A stretch of DNA of 64,000 bases from Ilyonectria destructans (GCA_020740775.1 JAHEWK010000001.1:5084001-5148000), one strand, 5' to 3'. Counted from the first letter of the stretch, positions 29,758 to 41,798 are shown. Numbers and translations are program-made. The notes: generated by a model not told the origin, from the letters alone.

Positions 29758-31470
29758 ATGGACCATGCCGCCCGCCATGAGCAGCTGCTTGACCGCCGCT
29801 TGCAGCTGACCGAGGGACTCTCCAGCCTGCCCTACGACTTGATTCTGTATCTCGATCGCGCCGTCGTCCACTCAGACCTGGGATATCCCGACCTGGCGGC
29901 TAGCGATGCTTACCGAGCCCTTCTCCTCGTCGACGAAGTCTTCAACGAAGGCTTCGAGTACCATGAACAGGCACTGGAATCCCTGCAGATGCATACTGCT
30001 GTGCCCCTCCCCGACGTCTTAGCGCGCGGCAGCCTCGCGGCAGATGATCTTACCACTCTTCAAGACGACGCCGACGCAAGCCAGGATGCCACCAACCGCC
30101 TCGCCACCCTGGCTTCCGTTCGCTCATACCAGATCCTTTCCATAGGTCTCCTGCTCTGCGGATCTCTCCAGAGCGCCGCCAACTTTTGCCAGCGGGGTCT
30201 CCAGTTGTCCCCCAAAAACCAGGAACTGCTCAACACCAAGGAGAACATCAGCACTGTGGCCCGACGGAGACTCCGCCGCGACGATGTCGATATCAGTACT
30301 GCCGACCTGCCTGACCACGGCCTCGTCCGTCGTGAAGTATATCCCTGGAACGACCACGAACCCGATCGTTTCTCCCCCGAGTCCCTCGCGGACCTGAATT
30401 CGCACTTGAGCCGCATGGCCCCGAAATGCGCCGTTGAAGTGGCAACCCTGCCTGTGCTTTTAGAAGGAGCCAGCAACACTGACAACTACGACATTATCCC
30501 TACGTGTAAGCAACTTGGTGTTTTCGCACAGGAGGATATTGAGCCAGGCGAGGCTGTCCTCAAGGAGTACTCCCTCCTGACAGCCAACAACCGCCTCAAG
30601 GATGCGCTCTGTGACGCCTGCAGCTGCGACTTGCCTCCCCTCGGCAGCGAGAACGAGCCCATCAGCTGTCCCGAGTGTTATGACACCGTCTTCTGCACCC
30701 AGTACTGCTTCGACCAGGCCCAAGAGCGATATCACCCTGCTGTATGTGAGAAAGACGTCGACGCCATCGCCAAGGACCCCGATGCCTTTGAAGCAGACGA
30801 CACCCTCTACCTCCTGCTCCTCACCCGCGTGCTGGCCATCTCTGCTCACGAAGAAGTCCATCCCCTAGACGTCCGCGAGGTCAAGTACATCTGGGGCGAC
30901 TTCGTCCCGACCCGCTCCAACGACATCAACGTCTCGCCTAATGCCGGCCCGCCGCCCGAGTGGACGTTACCCTTCTCCTTCAAGTACAACATCGAGACGC
31001 CGCTCCACGTGCTCGAGAAGATGGATATTGACATCTACGCCACCCTGGCTGACTACGACCTCTGGACACTCAACACCCTCTACGCCAAGTTCCGCGGCAC
31101 CGCATCCGCCCGCAAGAGCCTGCGAGACGGCCGCCCAGACGTCGCCGCTGTTCACCCCTATTGGTGCCTCGCCAACCACGACTGCGACCCCAACGTCACC
31201 TGGGAATGGGGCGGCCGCATGGTTCTCGAGGCCCGGCGCGAGCGCGTGGTGGGCGGCCGGCCGGGAGGCATCAAGCGTGGCGAGGAGATCCTCAACCACT
31301 ACTGCGACGTCGACCTGCCCGTACAGCAGCGCAGGGAGTGGGCGCGCGGGAGCTTGGGCGGTTGGTGCATGTGTAAGCGGTGTCGGGACGAGGCCAGCGA
31401 GGAGGCAAAGGCCGGCAAGGAAACCAAGGCAAGCGATGATGCAAAGGCCGACGAGGCGAACCGTACTTGA
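29758..31470 (+). CDS. SET/MYND-domain (SMYD-like) putative protein lysine methyltransferase, single exon, 570 aa
   Basis: SET-family protein with the split SMYD architecture. The N-terminal 1-190 is helical with TPR-like periodicity (YLDRAVVHSDLGYPDLAASD). The first SET part begins near 250 (LGVFAQEDIEPGEAVLKEY). It is interrupted by a MYND-type zinc finger at 285-330: Cys285, Cys288, later CPEC, an FCTQYC, a His and Cys330. The second SET part holds NHDCDPNV (473-480, SAM/substrate pocket) and EILNHYCD (510-517). A post-SET Cys set follows (C537, C539, C542 with C516). The tail is Lys/Ala-rich and disordered. The motifs required for S-adenosylmethionine binding look intact, so it may be active; the target (histone or other protein) cannot be told. 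The ATG at 29758 is the first in frame. Confidence 0.9.
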   Translation: MDHAARHEQLLDRRLQLTEGLSSLPYDLILYLDRAVVHSDLGYPDLAASDAYRALLLVDEVFNEGFEYHEQALESLQMHTAVPLPDVLARGSLAADDLTTLQDDADASQDATNRLATLASVRSYQILSIGLLLCGSLQSAANFCQRGLQLSPKNQELLNTKENISTVARRRLRRDDVDISTADLPDHGLVRREVYPWNDHEPDRFSPESLADLNSHLSRMAPKCAVEVATLPVLLEGASNTDNYDIIPTCKQLGVFAQEDIEPGEAVLKEYSLLTANNRLKDALCDACSCDLPPLGSENEPISCPECYDTVFCTQYCFDQAQERYHPAVCEKDVDAIAKDPDAFEADDTLYLLLLTRVLAISAHEEVHPLDVREVKYIWGDFVPTRSNDINVSPNAGPPPEWTLPFSFKYNIETPLHVLEKMDIDIYATLADYDLWTLNTLYAKFRGTASARKSLRDGRPDVAAVHPYWCLANHDCDPNVTWEWGGRMVLEARRERVVGGRPGGIKRGEEILNHYCDVDLPVQQRREWARGSLGGWCMCKRCRDEASEEAKAGKETKASDDAKADEANRT

Positions 31471-31795
31471 GCTGGTGTTTAACTGGCGTAGGTGTACTAA
31501 AAAGGGGCGAAATAGGATAGCCCATTAAACATGGCACGGAAGGATATACAGGATATGGAGTATAGACAAAAAGTGAACAGTTTCAGTGCGAAGAATCCTT
31601 ACGGCCCTCCCATCAATGCCCATGTCACATTTGCAACATAGCAGTCGCCAGTCTCTGATAATCAAGGCTCGGTGATCCAGGACCGGCTAATTTGCATTTA
31701 AGCTATCATCTATACAACTATTAACTGTAGCCCTTGATTCCTTCCCATCAACCGCGCACCTTTTCTCCTTCTCCGGCAGCCTCCGCATCAGCCCC
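31471..31795. other. Convergent 3' region
   Basis: 325 bp between the SET/MYND stop and the calponin-homology gene stop; both 3' UTRs lie here. It is AT-richer than its flanks. No gene. Confidence 0.6.
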
Positions 31796-34015
31796 TCACC
31801 TCGGCTCCGGCAGCGGCCTCGGCCCCACGATCTGTCTCCGGCCGGCCCCGATGCCTTGGGCACCCTTATTCTGGCCGTCGCCGCCTGTGAAGCCGCTCCA
31901 CTGTCCGACGTCCCAACGCCCGCCGATGCCTCCACCGATGCCGTCCACGCCGTCGCCGTCTCGAACAGCAGCCGCCGTCTCCTTCTGCGCCTCCTCCCAC
32001 TCCTGCTGTCGTTGGCGCTCCATCTCCATCTCGCGCTCTAGCAGCGACTTGGACGCCCATCCGCTCGCCTTGGTCTTTGCCTGGCTCTGTGCGCGCCGCT
32101 GGTCCTCGCCGTCACGCTCTGCCGTGGCACCAAGCTCCCGGGAGTAGGTCTGCTGGGGGGCTACCGGCGCGGGGGCCGGGTTGTTGAAGAGGAATCGGTC
32201 GGTGCGGCTCGGCAAGGCCGGCTTAGGTGCAACAGGCTTTAGCCCGAAAGGTTTGGGCGCAGCGGGCTTGGGAGCAGCAGGCTTGGAAGCGTATGCCATG
32301 GGATCAGGGAGGGCACGGCCACCCGTGTTGTGTGTCCTAACCTGCTGAGTAGGAGTTGGTTCGGGAAGGGGACGGCTGCCCGTGTGGTGCGTCTTGACTT
32401 GCTGAGTAGGGGTTGGTACAGGGAGCGGACGGCTGCCCGTGTGATGTGTATTGACCTGCTGGGCAGTAGTTGGCACGGGAAGCGGACGGGGTGACCTGGG
32501 AGGGATAATAACAGCTTCCTGTTGCTCTGCGTCGTGCTGTTGGGGAAGCTTGGTGCTCAAGACTTCGCGATCCGACCTCGACCATGAGTCCTGTCGGCTT
32601 GGAGGGCTCGCCAACCGGCTCCGAGATCTAGGTCTAGGCTTGGAATCACGAGCCGCTGCCCTAGATCGGGACCTGGGCTTCGCATCGCCGCCGCTCGTAC
32701 TCTGGACTTTCTCCTGGCGCTCTCGCTCGTACTCTGCCTCTCGTTGCCGCGCGAGCTCTAATTCCTTCTCCAGCTCTTGGACTCGGCTCCTGTATCCATC
32801 CGCAGCGCCGTCTTGCGATGCAGCTTCCTCAGCGCGGTACTGACTAAGGAATTGTCCGTTCAGCTTGGCGTCGCTTCGGCTTCTTGTGCGGCGTCGATCA
32901 TCGGCTAGGCGAGCCTCGGCGTCCTCTTCTTCTTTGCGCCGCTTCTCTTCGGTTATCCTCCACTGACGCTCTTCCTCTTCCCATCGTCGCTTCTCCTCCT
33001 GGGCCTCCTGTCGCTCCTTTTCGCGTAGTTGTTGGGCTTCCTCCTCCCATCTGCGCTCCTCCTCCAAACGGGCACGCTCTTCTTCGGCGGCCCTCCGACG
33101 TTCCTCCTCCTCGGCCTCCTGACGAAGCCGCTCCTCTTCTGCTTCTCGTTCCTTTCGACGCCGCTCTTTCTCGGCCAAGTTAGGCACGTGAGGGCCAGCC
33201 GTCGTGATTTGTCGTCGTCCACCAAATGCAATGCCCAAATTTCCCTGGCTGGCTCCTCCCAAGTATCCATACTGCGCAATGTTCCATGCCGGTGCAGTAG
33301 AGCCCTCGTGCTCTCTCTTGCTCCAGCTGGTCACGGCCCGGGGAGATCCAGCGCCAGTCTGAGGACTCTTGGTAGGACTCCACCGTCCTGACCCGGAATC
33401 CCCGGTTCTGTGGGGGACAGCTGCAGCATATGCCGATGAGGAATTACTGGTCACGGAGCCCCCCCGGTTGCGGGACCCGACTGGTGTGATAGGACCAGTT
33501 CCCTGTGGGCTCAGTGCATCAGAACGGTTCCTGGGGCCGATGGGCGCAGGGAACTTCTGTGGGTTCGCGGCATGAGCAGCTCTACTGAAGGCTCCCAGGC
33601 ATTGTAGAACCTGTGCTGGGTCCTTCTGCTCGTACAGGTCGACGGTGAGGAACGTATCGTGCTGGTGGAGGTTGAGAGGCGCGGACTGGCAGGCGCGGAG
33701 GAAGAGGGAAATGTTTTCCATCTGAACAAACGGCATGGCCGACTTCTTGAATCTAACACCTGGAGGAGGAAGAACAAGGTTCGCGAGTCTGCGGAAGTGG
33801 TTAGAACGCAAGGTGGCATAAGATGGGGATATAAAAGACAACACCTACTTGCAAAGAGCAACGCCGTCTTTCAGGGCCTCGAGGAGATCTGAGGATGACA
33901 GACGTTCCCCTAGAATCTCTTCGACCCATGAACGGGCCTCGTTTGCGGCCGCGGGTGTGTATTTATCAAGGCGCATCTTGCGCAAATCTTTGTCGAGGGA
34001 CGTTACGGACGCCAT
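31796..34015 (-). CDS. Calponin-homology (transgelin/Scp1-like) protein with long coiled coil, 2 exons, 719 aa
   Basis: Putative actin-binding or actin-bundling protein. Exons (minus): 34015-33849 and 33788-31796; the 60-nt intron has a GTAGGT donor and falls within the CH domain. The joined N-terminus MASVTSLDKDLRKMRLDKY, then ARSWVEEILGERL, LKDGVALCKLANLVLPPPGV, FVQMENISLFLRACQ and DTFLTVDLYEQKDPAQVLQCL make a single type-3 CH domain (about 20-130), as in yeast Scp1. Residues of about 230-330 form a very charged Glu/Arg/Lys coiled coil (EKERRRKEREAEEERLRQEA). Then come RS-type and Pro-rich segments, including three 19-residue repeats and PAAPKP motifs. The tail ends RPLPEPR. Scp1 itself is only about 200 residues, so this is the extended filamentous-fungal form. 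The start context CAAGATGGC is good. Confidence 0.88.
32342..32503 (-). repeat. 57-nt in-frame minisatellite (about 3 units)
   Basis: Units begin at 32342, 32399 and about 32456, exactly 57 nt apart, and each encodes a 19-residue RPLPVPTPTQQVKTHHTGS-like repeat in the calponin-homology protein. Units differ by a few substitutions. The period preserves the frame. Confidence 0.85.
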
Positions 34016-34659
34016 CTTGGATCAGACGGATGTCTTCGCAGGAGATTGGTCGTTGGAGATCAATGAGTAGATTCGTGGGACGTGTGGCTCGCTACTCAAG
34101 TCGGCAATACGAAGCCGTTGATGGAATGCTGTCGCAAGACGGGCGCCTTGGCAAGAAGGCGGATCAATGGGAGGCAAAACGAGGATCCCAGCTTTGAGCG
34201 CTTTGCCTAAGCGGGGGTTGATCTGGCCGTCGTCGCGGGCTTCTTCGTTCACGGCGAGATTCGATCGCAGCCGTGGATGGTGGAGGATTGTAGATGGAAG
34301 AGGGAGAAGTTGGCGGCCCCAAGCAACCGTAGCGAAGTTGTATTGCGCAGTTGGGTACGACGCTCCCCACGCCGCCTAACGTCCTGCCGAAGAGTCCGCC
34401 GTCCACCACCCGCTGGGGAATGACGTGGGCTGGGGTGGCTGGTGACTGGTGACTGGTGGCGCAGTGCTGCCCAATGCATGGTGCATGCATAATGCCTCGA
34501 ACCTTAGGGGTGTAATTACTGTGTACCGTGCAAGGTGTGGCACCAAAGAAAAATAGTGTGGCTGGTGGCGGGCAGAATCTTGACCTCATCCACATCCAAG
34601 TTCCATCGCGCCCCTCCCGAAACTATCGGGCGACAACCGACGCCGACGCCGACTTGCAA
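34016..34659. promoter_or_regulatory. Bidirectional promoter of the calponin-homology gene and NDUFAF2
   Basis: 644 bp separate the two divergent start codons. A direct repeat of GTGACTGGTG-type words lies at 34439-34460. No TATA or other assignable element is seen. Confidence 0.55.
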
Positions 34660-35306
34660 ATGGCCCCGAAACGCATAGGCACCTTTGCGCAAGCATGGTA
34701 CAAGTGGAAGACCCTTCGCCTGCCATGGCGGAAGCGCTTCCTGATGGGTAAGTCCCTCCCCCGGCCCGCAATCGCCGCTGTCCGGCCAGTTGACTTACAT
34801 GGCTCCCGCGTACAGGCTATGACCTCGAGGGCAACACCTACTGGGAGTTCCGCCTCACGCGCGGCACCGAAGGCAGCGAGCGCTGGCGACGCATCGTCAA
34901 CTACCCCCGATCGACGCACTACTCCCAGGTCAAGGTCAACCCGCAGTGGCACCAGTGGCTGCGGCACACCCGCCAGGAACCCCCGACCCTCGACGAGCAA
35001 CAAGACGACGTGGTGCGCCAGGCGCGGATCAAGGTGCTGGCCGCCCAGGCCGATGCGCGCTGGGAGTCCAAGCCGCGAGTAATGGAGGCACCCGAGGAGA
35101 CCGCCCAGAGACTGGCCCCAGTCAATGCCCCTGCGCCGACACAGAACGCTGAGCCCCCGCGGCCGGCAACTGCTCGTCGTCCTATATCGGTCAGGGAGGA
35201 AGTTGAAAAGGCCGAGGACCCGTGGGCAAAGGCGAAGAAGGCACAAGGCCCGAGTGAGAACTGGCAGCCTGCCGCTTGGACCCCGACACCGGCCAAGAAG
35301 CGATGA
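34660..35306 (+). CDS. Complex I assembly factor NDUFAF2 (N7BML, NDUFA12-like), 2 exons, 192 aa
   Basis: Mitochondrial assembly factor for respiratory complex I, paralogue of the NDUFA12 (B17.2) subunit. Exons are 34660-34747 and 34816-35306; the 68-nt intron has GTAAGT and TACAG ends. The joined protein begins MAPKRIGTFAQAWYKWKTLR, then RFLMGYDLEGNTYWEFRL, RWRRIVNYPRSTHYSQVKV and NPQWHQWLRHTRQEPPTLDE, the conserved core (about 1-110). The rest is an Ala/Pro-rich extension ending WTPTPAKKR. The longer tail beyond the core fits the assembly-factor form (NDUFAF2) rather than the structural subunit. No N-terminal cleavable presequence is obvious. Convergent with the 569-aa gene, 258 bp away. Confidence 0.88.
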
Positions 35307-35564
35307 GGTGCGGATATTGCACGGCAAATGCGACGGCTCGTCAATCAGGCTCGGTCTACACGCCCACAGCGACAACAGCCTACGTGGGGCAGTGTGCCGA
35401 CTGTAACTCTATTGTACACAAGGGATCCAAAATATCTTCAATATTAAGCGCCAAGGGAGTAATAACCCGCGGCCTATGGTCATCATTCGTTAAAGCATGG
35501 ACGGTCTATATACGGGGTAATCTATATGTTGTTACAAGATGCAATCCAGGGAACCAACGCCGGT

Positions 35565-37327
35565 TCATTCTTCCGCCTCACTCGTTGTTTTCAACGCCTC
35601 CAGCAATATCCGAATCCTTTGCCCCGAATTCTCCAAGACATCCTGCGCCAAAGTATCAGTCGCGTCCCCTTTCATCTTGCCCGTCCGTCTCTTTTTTGCC
35701 TTAGTTTCGCGAGCTATAATCCCCTTCTCCGCAGCCGCGGCAAAACTTTCGCTGTACTCCATCATTTCACACGTCCACAGTAGTTGAATGGCGTTCTCGA
35801 CAAGCAATGATAATTTGGCATTGTCCTCCATCGCAACCGTGTTGGCAGGGTTGAGGATGTAGCAGTGCTCTAACATCGGTGTCGTCAGGGATCCTTGTGC
35901 GTCGGCGTCTGGGTCTATTTTGGCGGGGTTCTTGTATGAAGCTGGTAGAAGTATGTGAAACAATTCTTTAGTAATGGTGATGTGTGCCTCAGCGATAAGC
36001 GGATTTGGTCTCTGACTGACGAGGAGCGCAAAGGTCTGCAGGGGCAATAGCTTAACCGAAGCAGCATATCCCTCATAAAGGCGATCGAGATCAGATCGCT
36101 TCCGGGCTGCAAATGTGGCGGCTGAGAGCAGTTTAAACAGCCGCAGCCGGAAGCTAATCGACTCTACCAACCCAGGCTGATATGCTCCGGCAGATCCGGA
36201 CTTCCTCTTATCCTTTGGCTTTTGGGGTGTGGGGGGCTCCGAGATACCCGACGACTGAGACTCCTCTTCAAAGTAGTCGCCAAATTTGTCATTCTCTAGG
36301 TCGAGAACCTGTTCTCGCTTCCGTTTGTTGGGTTGCTTCCTTGGTCCCTTGGGCTCCCTGTCGAATATTTCGCGGAATGCAGAGGAGGATATTTCGCTAC
36401 CATCCGCGAAGAGGGCCTTAAGAATGCCCTTGATTCCGTATGTCCGGCCATCCTGCTGATCCATGTACATGAGGATCATGGCTTCCTCGCGCGATTCTCG
36501 GGGCATCTCGCCATCTTCGCCCGTGGCTCGATGGGCCTCCTTGTCGCAGCGTTCCCTCTCTTTCCAGTCGGCTTCGAGCACATCCAGCATGAATCCCAGC
36601 CAGACCTTCCAGTACTGCCACCGATGCGGGTACAACGTACTACAGTTGAAGGCCCAACCGATAGTGGACCAGAAGTCTTGTCCACGGCTCCATAGACTGC
36701 TCTCATTCGAAATCTTCCCTCGAAGGTGCTCTTCATCTCCATCCACGTCAGCATCAGACACATCACTGTCGTTTGCATGTGTGTGCTGTCCCCATCGCCT
36801 CCCAAATCTTGGAATTGAATGGAACCGAAACGCTGTTCTGAAATCCGCGTTGATGGGCCCCACAATGGTGAGTAGGTTGCGGAGATAATCAAGAGCTTGA
36901 GATGACACATCCAAGTGCTCCTTCTTTTCTGCGCGAGTGGTATGTAGCGGGTGGACGACGAGCGTGGCTAAGAGAGCGAGGTGACCCGGGGGAGGAACCG
37001 CAATGGACTTTCTGTTGGTCGAGGCGCGCTTGGATCCTCCGGAACCCGCGATAGAATTGAGGAGGTTGATGGCGCAAGTGTCTGTTCAATAGTCAGACAA
37101 AGTGTGTGGTCCATAAATCAGCAGTGGCACGTACAGAGCTGTTCCTCTAGAAAGATCTTGCAGTGGTCCTTCAACTCGCGGGGCAGGAGTCGCGCATCGC
37201 GATATGGGCAGGGATTGTCCTGGACGGGACTGCTCGCGGCGGTCGATTTCTCGAGAGAAGAGTCGCGGGCTGTCACGAAAGATGCCAGCGACGACAAGTC
37301 GGAGGAGGAGGGCGACGCCGAGGCCAT
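35565..37327 (-). CDS. Conserved-looking unknown protein, probably nuclear, 2 exons, 569 aa
   Basis: No family is recognised. Exons (minus): 37327-37135 and 37081-35565; the 53-nt intron has a GTACGT donor, a CTGAC branch and an AACAG acceptor. The start context CAAAATGGCC is good. The protein is mostly helical, with Trp-rich segments (FWSTIGWAFNCSTLYPHRWQ, YWKVWLGFMLDVLEADWKE) near 190-230. An acidic patch DSDVSDADVDGDEEH lies near 160. A probable nuclear signal, RKQPNKRKR, lies near 310, next to LENDKFGDYFEEES. The end is Lys-rich then helical (KKRRTGKMKG, QRIRILLEALKTTSEAEE). The alternation of long hydrophobic helices suggests a helical-repeat scaffold, but function cannot be assigned. 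Confidence 0.82.
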
Positions 37328-38418
37328 TTTGTTCTGGGCGCTGTCAACATTCGTGTTGACGTTTGGCCGGGAATGTGGGATGTGGATGTGGGATGTGGAT
37401 GCGGGTTGCAGGAGGCAGATGAAGCCTTTACGCGGTGATGTGTTGGACTGCGCGAAGCGCGCCTACCCAATCAATCTACACTATCAAGGGTACCGACAAA
37501 GGCACTCAAGCACAGTGGGGAGGGGCGGCCTAGCGCTAGCTCGCACGGGCTGGTCCACCGGGCTGTGGCGCGGACCACCCACTGAACACGGCGCCACAGC
37601 CACTAAACACTGTGCACAGCCTGGTTGCTGCACACGGTAGAGTACCTACAGGAACCTCCGCTACCGTGAAGCACAAAATGAGCGAACGGCAATTCATGAG
37701 ACTAACTACCAACACAAATTTCGAGAATCAGTGGATCTTATCTCAATTCATTCCGGTCATTATTTGAATACATCCTAGAAGTAACCACACGGTGCGCAAA
37801 GCCTTGACATAGCCTTCGTACAAACGGGCTACTTTCTTCCATGCCCCTGAATCCCAAACTCTCAGTTACAACTGTCACACCTTCAGACGGCCTGATTCGA
37901 ACCCCAGCACATGCACTTGACGTTTGCTTTAGCTTTTAAGTGAATGTTTATGTATTTGGGTGTGTGTTATGTGCATATAGTGTGTATTGTGATGCAGCAG
38001 GTATATGGGAAGGCCCTCCTATGAGAGTCTTCCTAACGTGAGACGTATGACCGATATCTCCTCGCCTTGTGAGACCCTGAATTCTTCAGTGTAGTGTTCT
38101 CTATCCATTCTATCACGCCTTCCAGTCTGTAGATCTGGAGCCAGAACGCCGCCCAAATGCCAATTACCACACCCAAAGATTCCATGCTGCACCGAGGCAG
38201 CTCTATACTGCCTCTGGGTATTCTAGGTTCTTTAACAAAAAGGAAATAATATAGATAATATGAATAAGTGGAGAGCAGGACTCACTCCCGCCTTCTCAGA
38301 ATGGTATGTCGTCTCTCATTAAGGGGGAGCGTTGATCCGCTGTTCGATTTGGTTTAGTTGTTGTTGCGTGTTTGTTGCCTCTCATTTTGAGAAATTTTGA
38401 TGTAGAATCTTAGGCAGT
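37328..38418. other. Intergenic region
   Basis: About 1.1 kb holding the promoter of the 569-aa gene and the 3' UTR of the next transporter. A GGGATGTGGATGTG-type short direct repeat lies at 37375-37405 and a TG-rich patch near 37955-37995. No gene is seen; the GATTCGAAC near 37908 is not part of a foldable tRNA. Confidence 0.5.
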
Positions 38419-40253
38419 TTATTGCTCTCGGGTAAGGGTGCGTCGAGTAGCATTGCTCTGGCGGCGTGAGGCGTTGCTCTGACGACGCTCCTTCTCGTGG
38501 GCCTCGGCTTCGGCCACGGCCTGTTCCTCGGTGATCTCCTCGTGCTTAGTGCGCATGCGCTGGAGGACAGTGGCGGCCTCGGCCGCGAACTCGCACTTCA
38601 TGCGGATTCTCTCACCGTACTTATAGAACAGGAAAGGGAAGGGGATGCAAGCCACAGCCAAGAAGGCGGGGATGGAGCTGGCCCAGTGGTTGCCAAGGTC
38701 CTCGTACATGTAAGTCGTGAAGAGGGGGAATGCGGCACCGAACAGAGATCGGAGAACGGAGTTGGCGGCAAGGACGGAAGCGGCGAAAATGACATCTAAG
38801 TGAGGTTAGCAACAGGCCAAAGTGCCGTCTGGAGGTGGACATAAGCTTACAAGAATCCACGAGATAATTCATCAGAGAAAGGAATACCAGGACAAGGCCC
38901 ATGGCGAAGACGGCTGAGCCCATAATGCATACAATCCAGTGGATGTCAGTGCCATTAGTCCAGGCGAACCAGAACAGGCCAACGGGGATGAGGATGGATC
39001 CGAGAAGAGTAGGAGGGAGTCTGGCCTCGGGGGGCGCATAACCACCAGGGGATGCAGCAGCCACGCGCATATAACGGCGGTTGTCAATCAGAGTGTACGT
39101 AATAGCAAACACCATTCCAACTGCGATACCAATGAAAGCCAGACCTCCCTTTCCGGGGCTCCATCCTCGACCCTGCTGGAAGACGATAGGGAACGCGGCG
39201 AAGCAGAGATAAAGAGTGCCGTAGATGATGGCCATGTAGATGGAAGTGAGAAGGACGATGGGCTCCTTGAAGAGGAGGATCCACGGGCGAAGGAGGGAAA
39301 CCTTGAACTGCGCACCAATGGTGGTGTGGGGCTTTCCGACATCGACCTTGGAAACGTAGACCTTGCCGGTTTTCTTAGACAGAGCTGCAGCACGTCGTCG
39401 CAGAAGCACAGGCGCATAGGTCTCAGGGATGAGGAGGGAGTTGATGATCCAGACGATACCAGTGAAGATAGCCATCATGCCCTCAACCCAGCGCCAGCCT
39501 TCATGCTCGCCGAGGAAGCCGCCAGCAATAGGACCTATTGATAAGAGTCAGCATGTTGGATCGGGTTTATTTGATCAAGATTCACTAACCAATGGTAGGA
39601 CCGAGAAAGGGGGCCATCGCGAAAAGCGCGGTGGCCATGCCTCGCTCGTTGGCATCAAACATGTCTGCAATGACACCACCGGCGTTGGTCAGGGGCGAGG
39701 AGCCAAAAGAACCGGCCAAAAATCGCAGAATGATAAGGGCAGCCATAGTAGGAGCACCGGCAGCACCAGCGTTGAAAGCCGTCAGAGCCATGTAAGAGAT
39801 AAAGAAGAGGATCTGGCGGCCATACAGCTCGGACAACGGGGCCCAAAACAGTGGGCCGATAGCAAAGCCCAGAACGAACAGGGAGATACCAAGAATCACC
39901 ACCTCAGTGGAAACATCAAAGTCGATGAGAACTTGAGTGAGACCACCTGAGTAGGCGGTACTCACAAAGGCAACGGCCAGGGTGGCAATAGCCTGTAGGA
40001 TCGTGATGAACCACTTTTTGGGCTGAGAGAAGTTCATGGCATTGCGAGGGTCATTAGGAAGGAAGTCGACGACATAAGGTGACTCTGCGGTGCCCTCGCC
40101 GGCATACTTGTGGTTGAGGACGGCTTGGTTGACGCCGGCCTGGTCGAAGATGAGGTTGAAGTGGGAAGCCTTGACGTCAGGCTGCTGAGCTTCGATATCG
40201 GTGTCTTGGGCGGTCACCGACGAGGACGAGGATGAGGGCGTAGTCGGCGACAT
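38419..40253 (-). CDS. MFS transporter, DHA1 drug/polyamine antiporter group, 3 exons, 574 aa
   Basis: Twelve-helix proton antiporter of the plasma-membrane drug/polyamine (Tpo/Flu1-like) group. Exons (minus): 40253-39590, 39534-38851 and 38795-38419; introns of 55 nt each, joints in phase 1. The hydrophilic N-terminus of about 85 residues ends in [14 protein letters not shown], the usual sequence before helix 1 in this group. Motif A appears as [10 protein letters not shown], and [16 protein letters not shown] fits motif [20 protein letters not shown] is restored across intron 1. The central loop carries [13 protein letters not shown], and the tail is cytosolic and charged ([10 protein letters not shown] to RRTLTREQ) with [16 protein letters not shown] phosphorylatable repeats. 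Substrate is unknown; polyamines or azole-type drugs are the usual ones in the group. Confidence 0.92.
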
Positions 40254-41798
40254 CGTGGTAAGAACAGAATTGGCGCACACTATAGGAGATAGGGAGTGGC
40301 GTGATCGAAGTCGGTCGAGTTTGGTTCTCGGACGGGAGTCCTCGAGAATGGTCAGGGGCCGGTCAGTATAAACGGTTGTTGTAGTTTATCAACAGAACGG
40401 GATCAGAATGGAACCCGTCATGGTGCAGGCAATGCAGATATATATGGTTATGTTGACGAGATTCAATCCAAGGTTCATTTTTAATCAAGATCCACCCAAG
40501 ACCCAAAAACGCCCGTCGTCCATGGAATGGGTCGTGGATCCGACCGATATCCCGCGGGAGCAAGGGTGCATCGGGTCCGTGGGAGCACCGACCTTGTCCG
40601 CCTGGCGAGTGAGCGGCTGACATGACGTTAGTCGGCGGCAAGCAAGACGGAATTGCCTGCGCCAAAGCCGTCCAGATAGCATATGAGGCAGATCCTGGAT
40701 GGCAGATCGGAGGTGCGTGGCGGCTCAGAGGCGAGGCTCAATCCCGGTCGTCTGGGTCCCAGGTTCATCCAACCATACCATGCCGCTCATCTCGCGTCTC
40801 GTTCTTCTGGTATGCCGCTCTACCGGCATCCTTGCCTGCGGAGCATCTCCGAGGCCCAGGGCCCTTTACAGCACGAGTGTATATTGATACGGGGCCTAGA
40901 AGCCCAACAGAAGGGAGGAACCGTGGCCCATCCCTGAAAAGTCCGTCGGAGCTTTATCTCAGCACGCCGACGGGAGAGGATGACGCAGGGCCCGTACCCT
41001 CGGGATCCATGTTGTTTTGGGAATAACAGTGGCGCTTGGGCGGCGCCACTATGCCTAAGGGCCGACTATCTCGTCCGTGTGTTCGGCTCCGAATGTTTAG
41101 GAGGGTGGGTTGCTCAATTTTCGCTCCTCCCTAATCTTTGAGCGAGTGAACATCCCCGTCGGCCTTTCATTCCATGATGGAGATGTCCACGTACTCCGTG
41201 CTTCTAGCCTGGCTCTAGCGAAGAGTCAAAGCCGATAGCCCTGTTGATATCTTCTCTCAGCTCAGTCCACCGCCTCGCCACTGTGGTAGGCGCAACAGTC
41301 TTCGGTCAGCTACACGCGGAGCATCACTGCTGAAAGCTGATGTCGCCGTGTTACGGCTGCAGAAAACTCGGTTCTCGTCGCCCTCCGTTGCCATCACGGA
41401 GCCGCGGATCGGCTGGTCTCTTATTCCCGACCGTTGCTGACGTTGTATCGTCCGGCAACCATTTAAAGGTGCGGTTCATCCTGGTCATTTCCCAACTTGG
41501 AAAGGTTCATGGGCGGGATTCGGACTTGGCCTGGCCGCTGGCGGACCACGTTTTTTTAACCCCAGTCCCGTGGCGCATGGCTCACTTTAAATGGCCTGAG
41601 ATCAGGAGATATGACTCGATTTAGCCTGGCCCTGCCCACCAGAGCCGCATCCACTGTCGGCGTTTTCAGGGCTGTCACTCAAGGCTGTGTCGCGGTGCCT
41701 CGGCTCGTACCGTTGGTCGTGGTTGAAAATCAATCACTAGTAGCTATCCATGCTTGACGTGTCTCGAATTGTGCCTGCCTACTCTCCGACAGAGTGGA
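40254..41798. other. Intergenic region upstream of the DHA1 transporter
   Basis: About 1.5 kb with the transporter promoter and the 3' UTR of the methyltransferase gene. Frames of 90-135 codons are present but unremarkable. No gene is recognised. Confidence 0.5.

Noticed and set aside
37870..37920. GATTCGAACCCC resembling a tRNA B box (minus strand)
   Set aside because: The flanking bases do not form a T-arm or acceptor stem, and no A box lies at the right distance.
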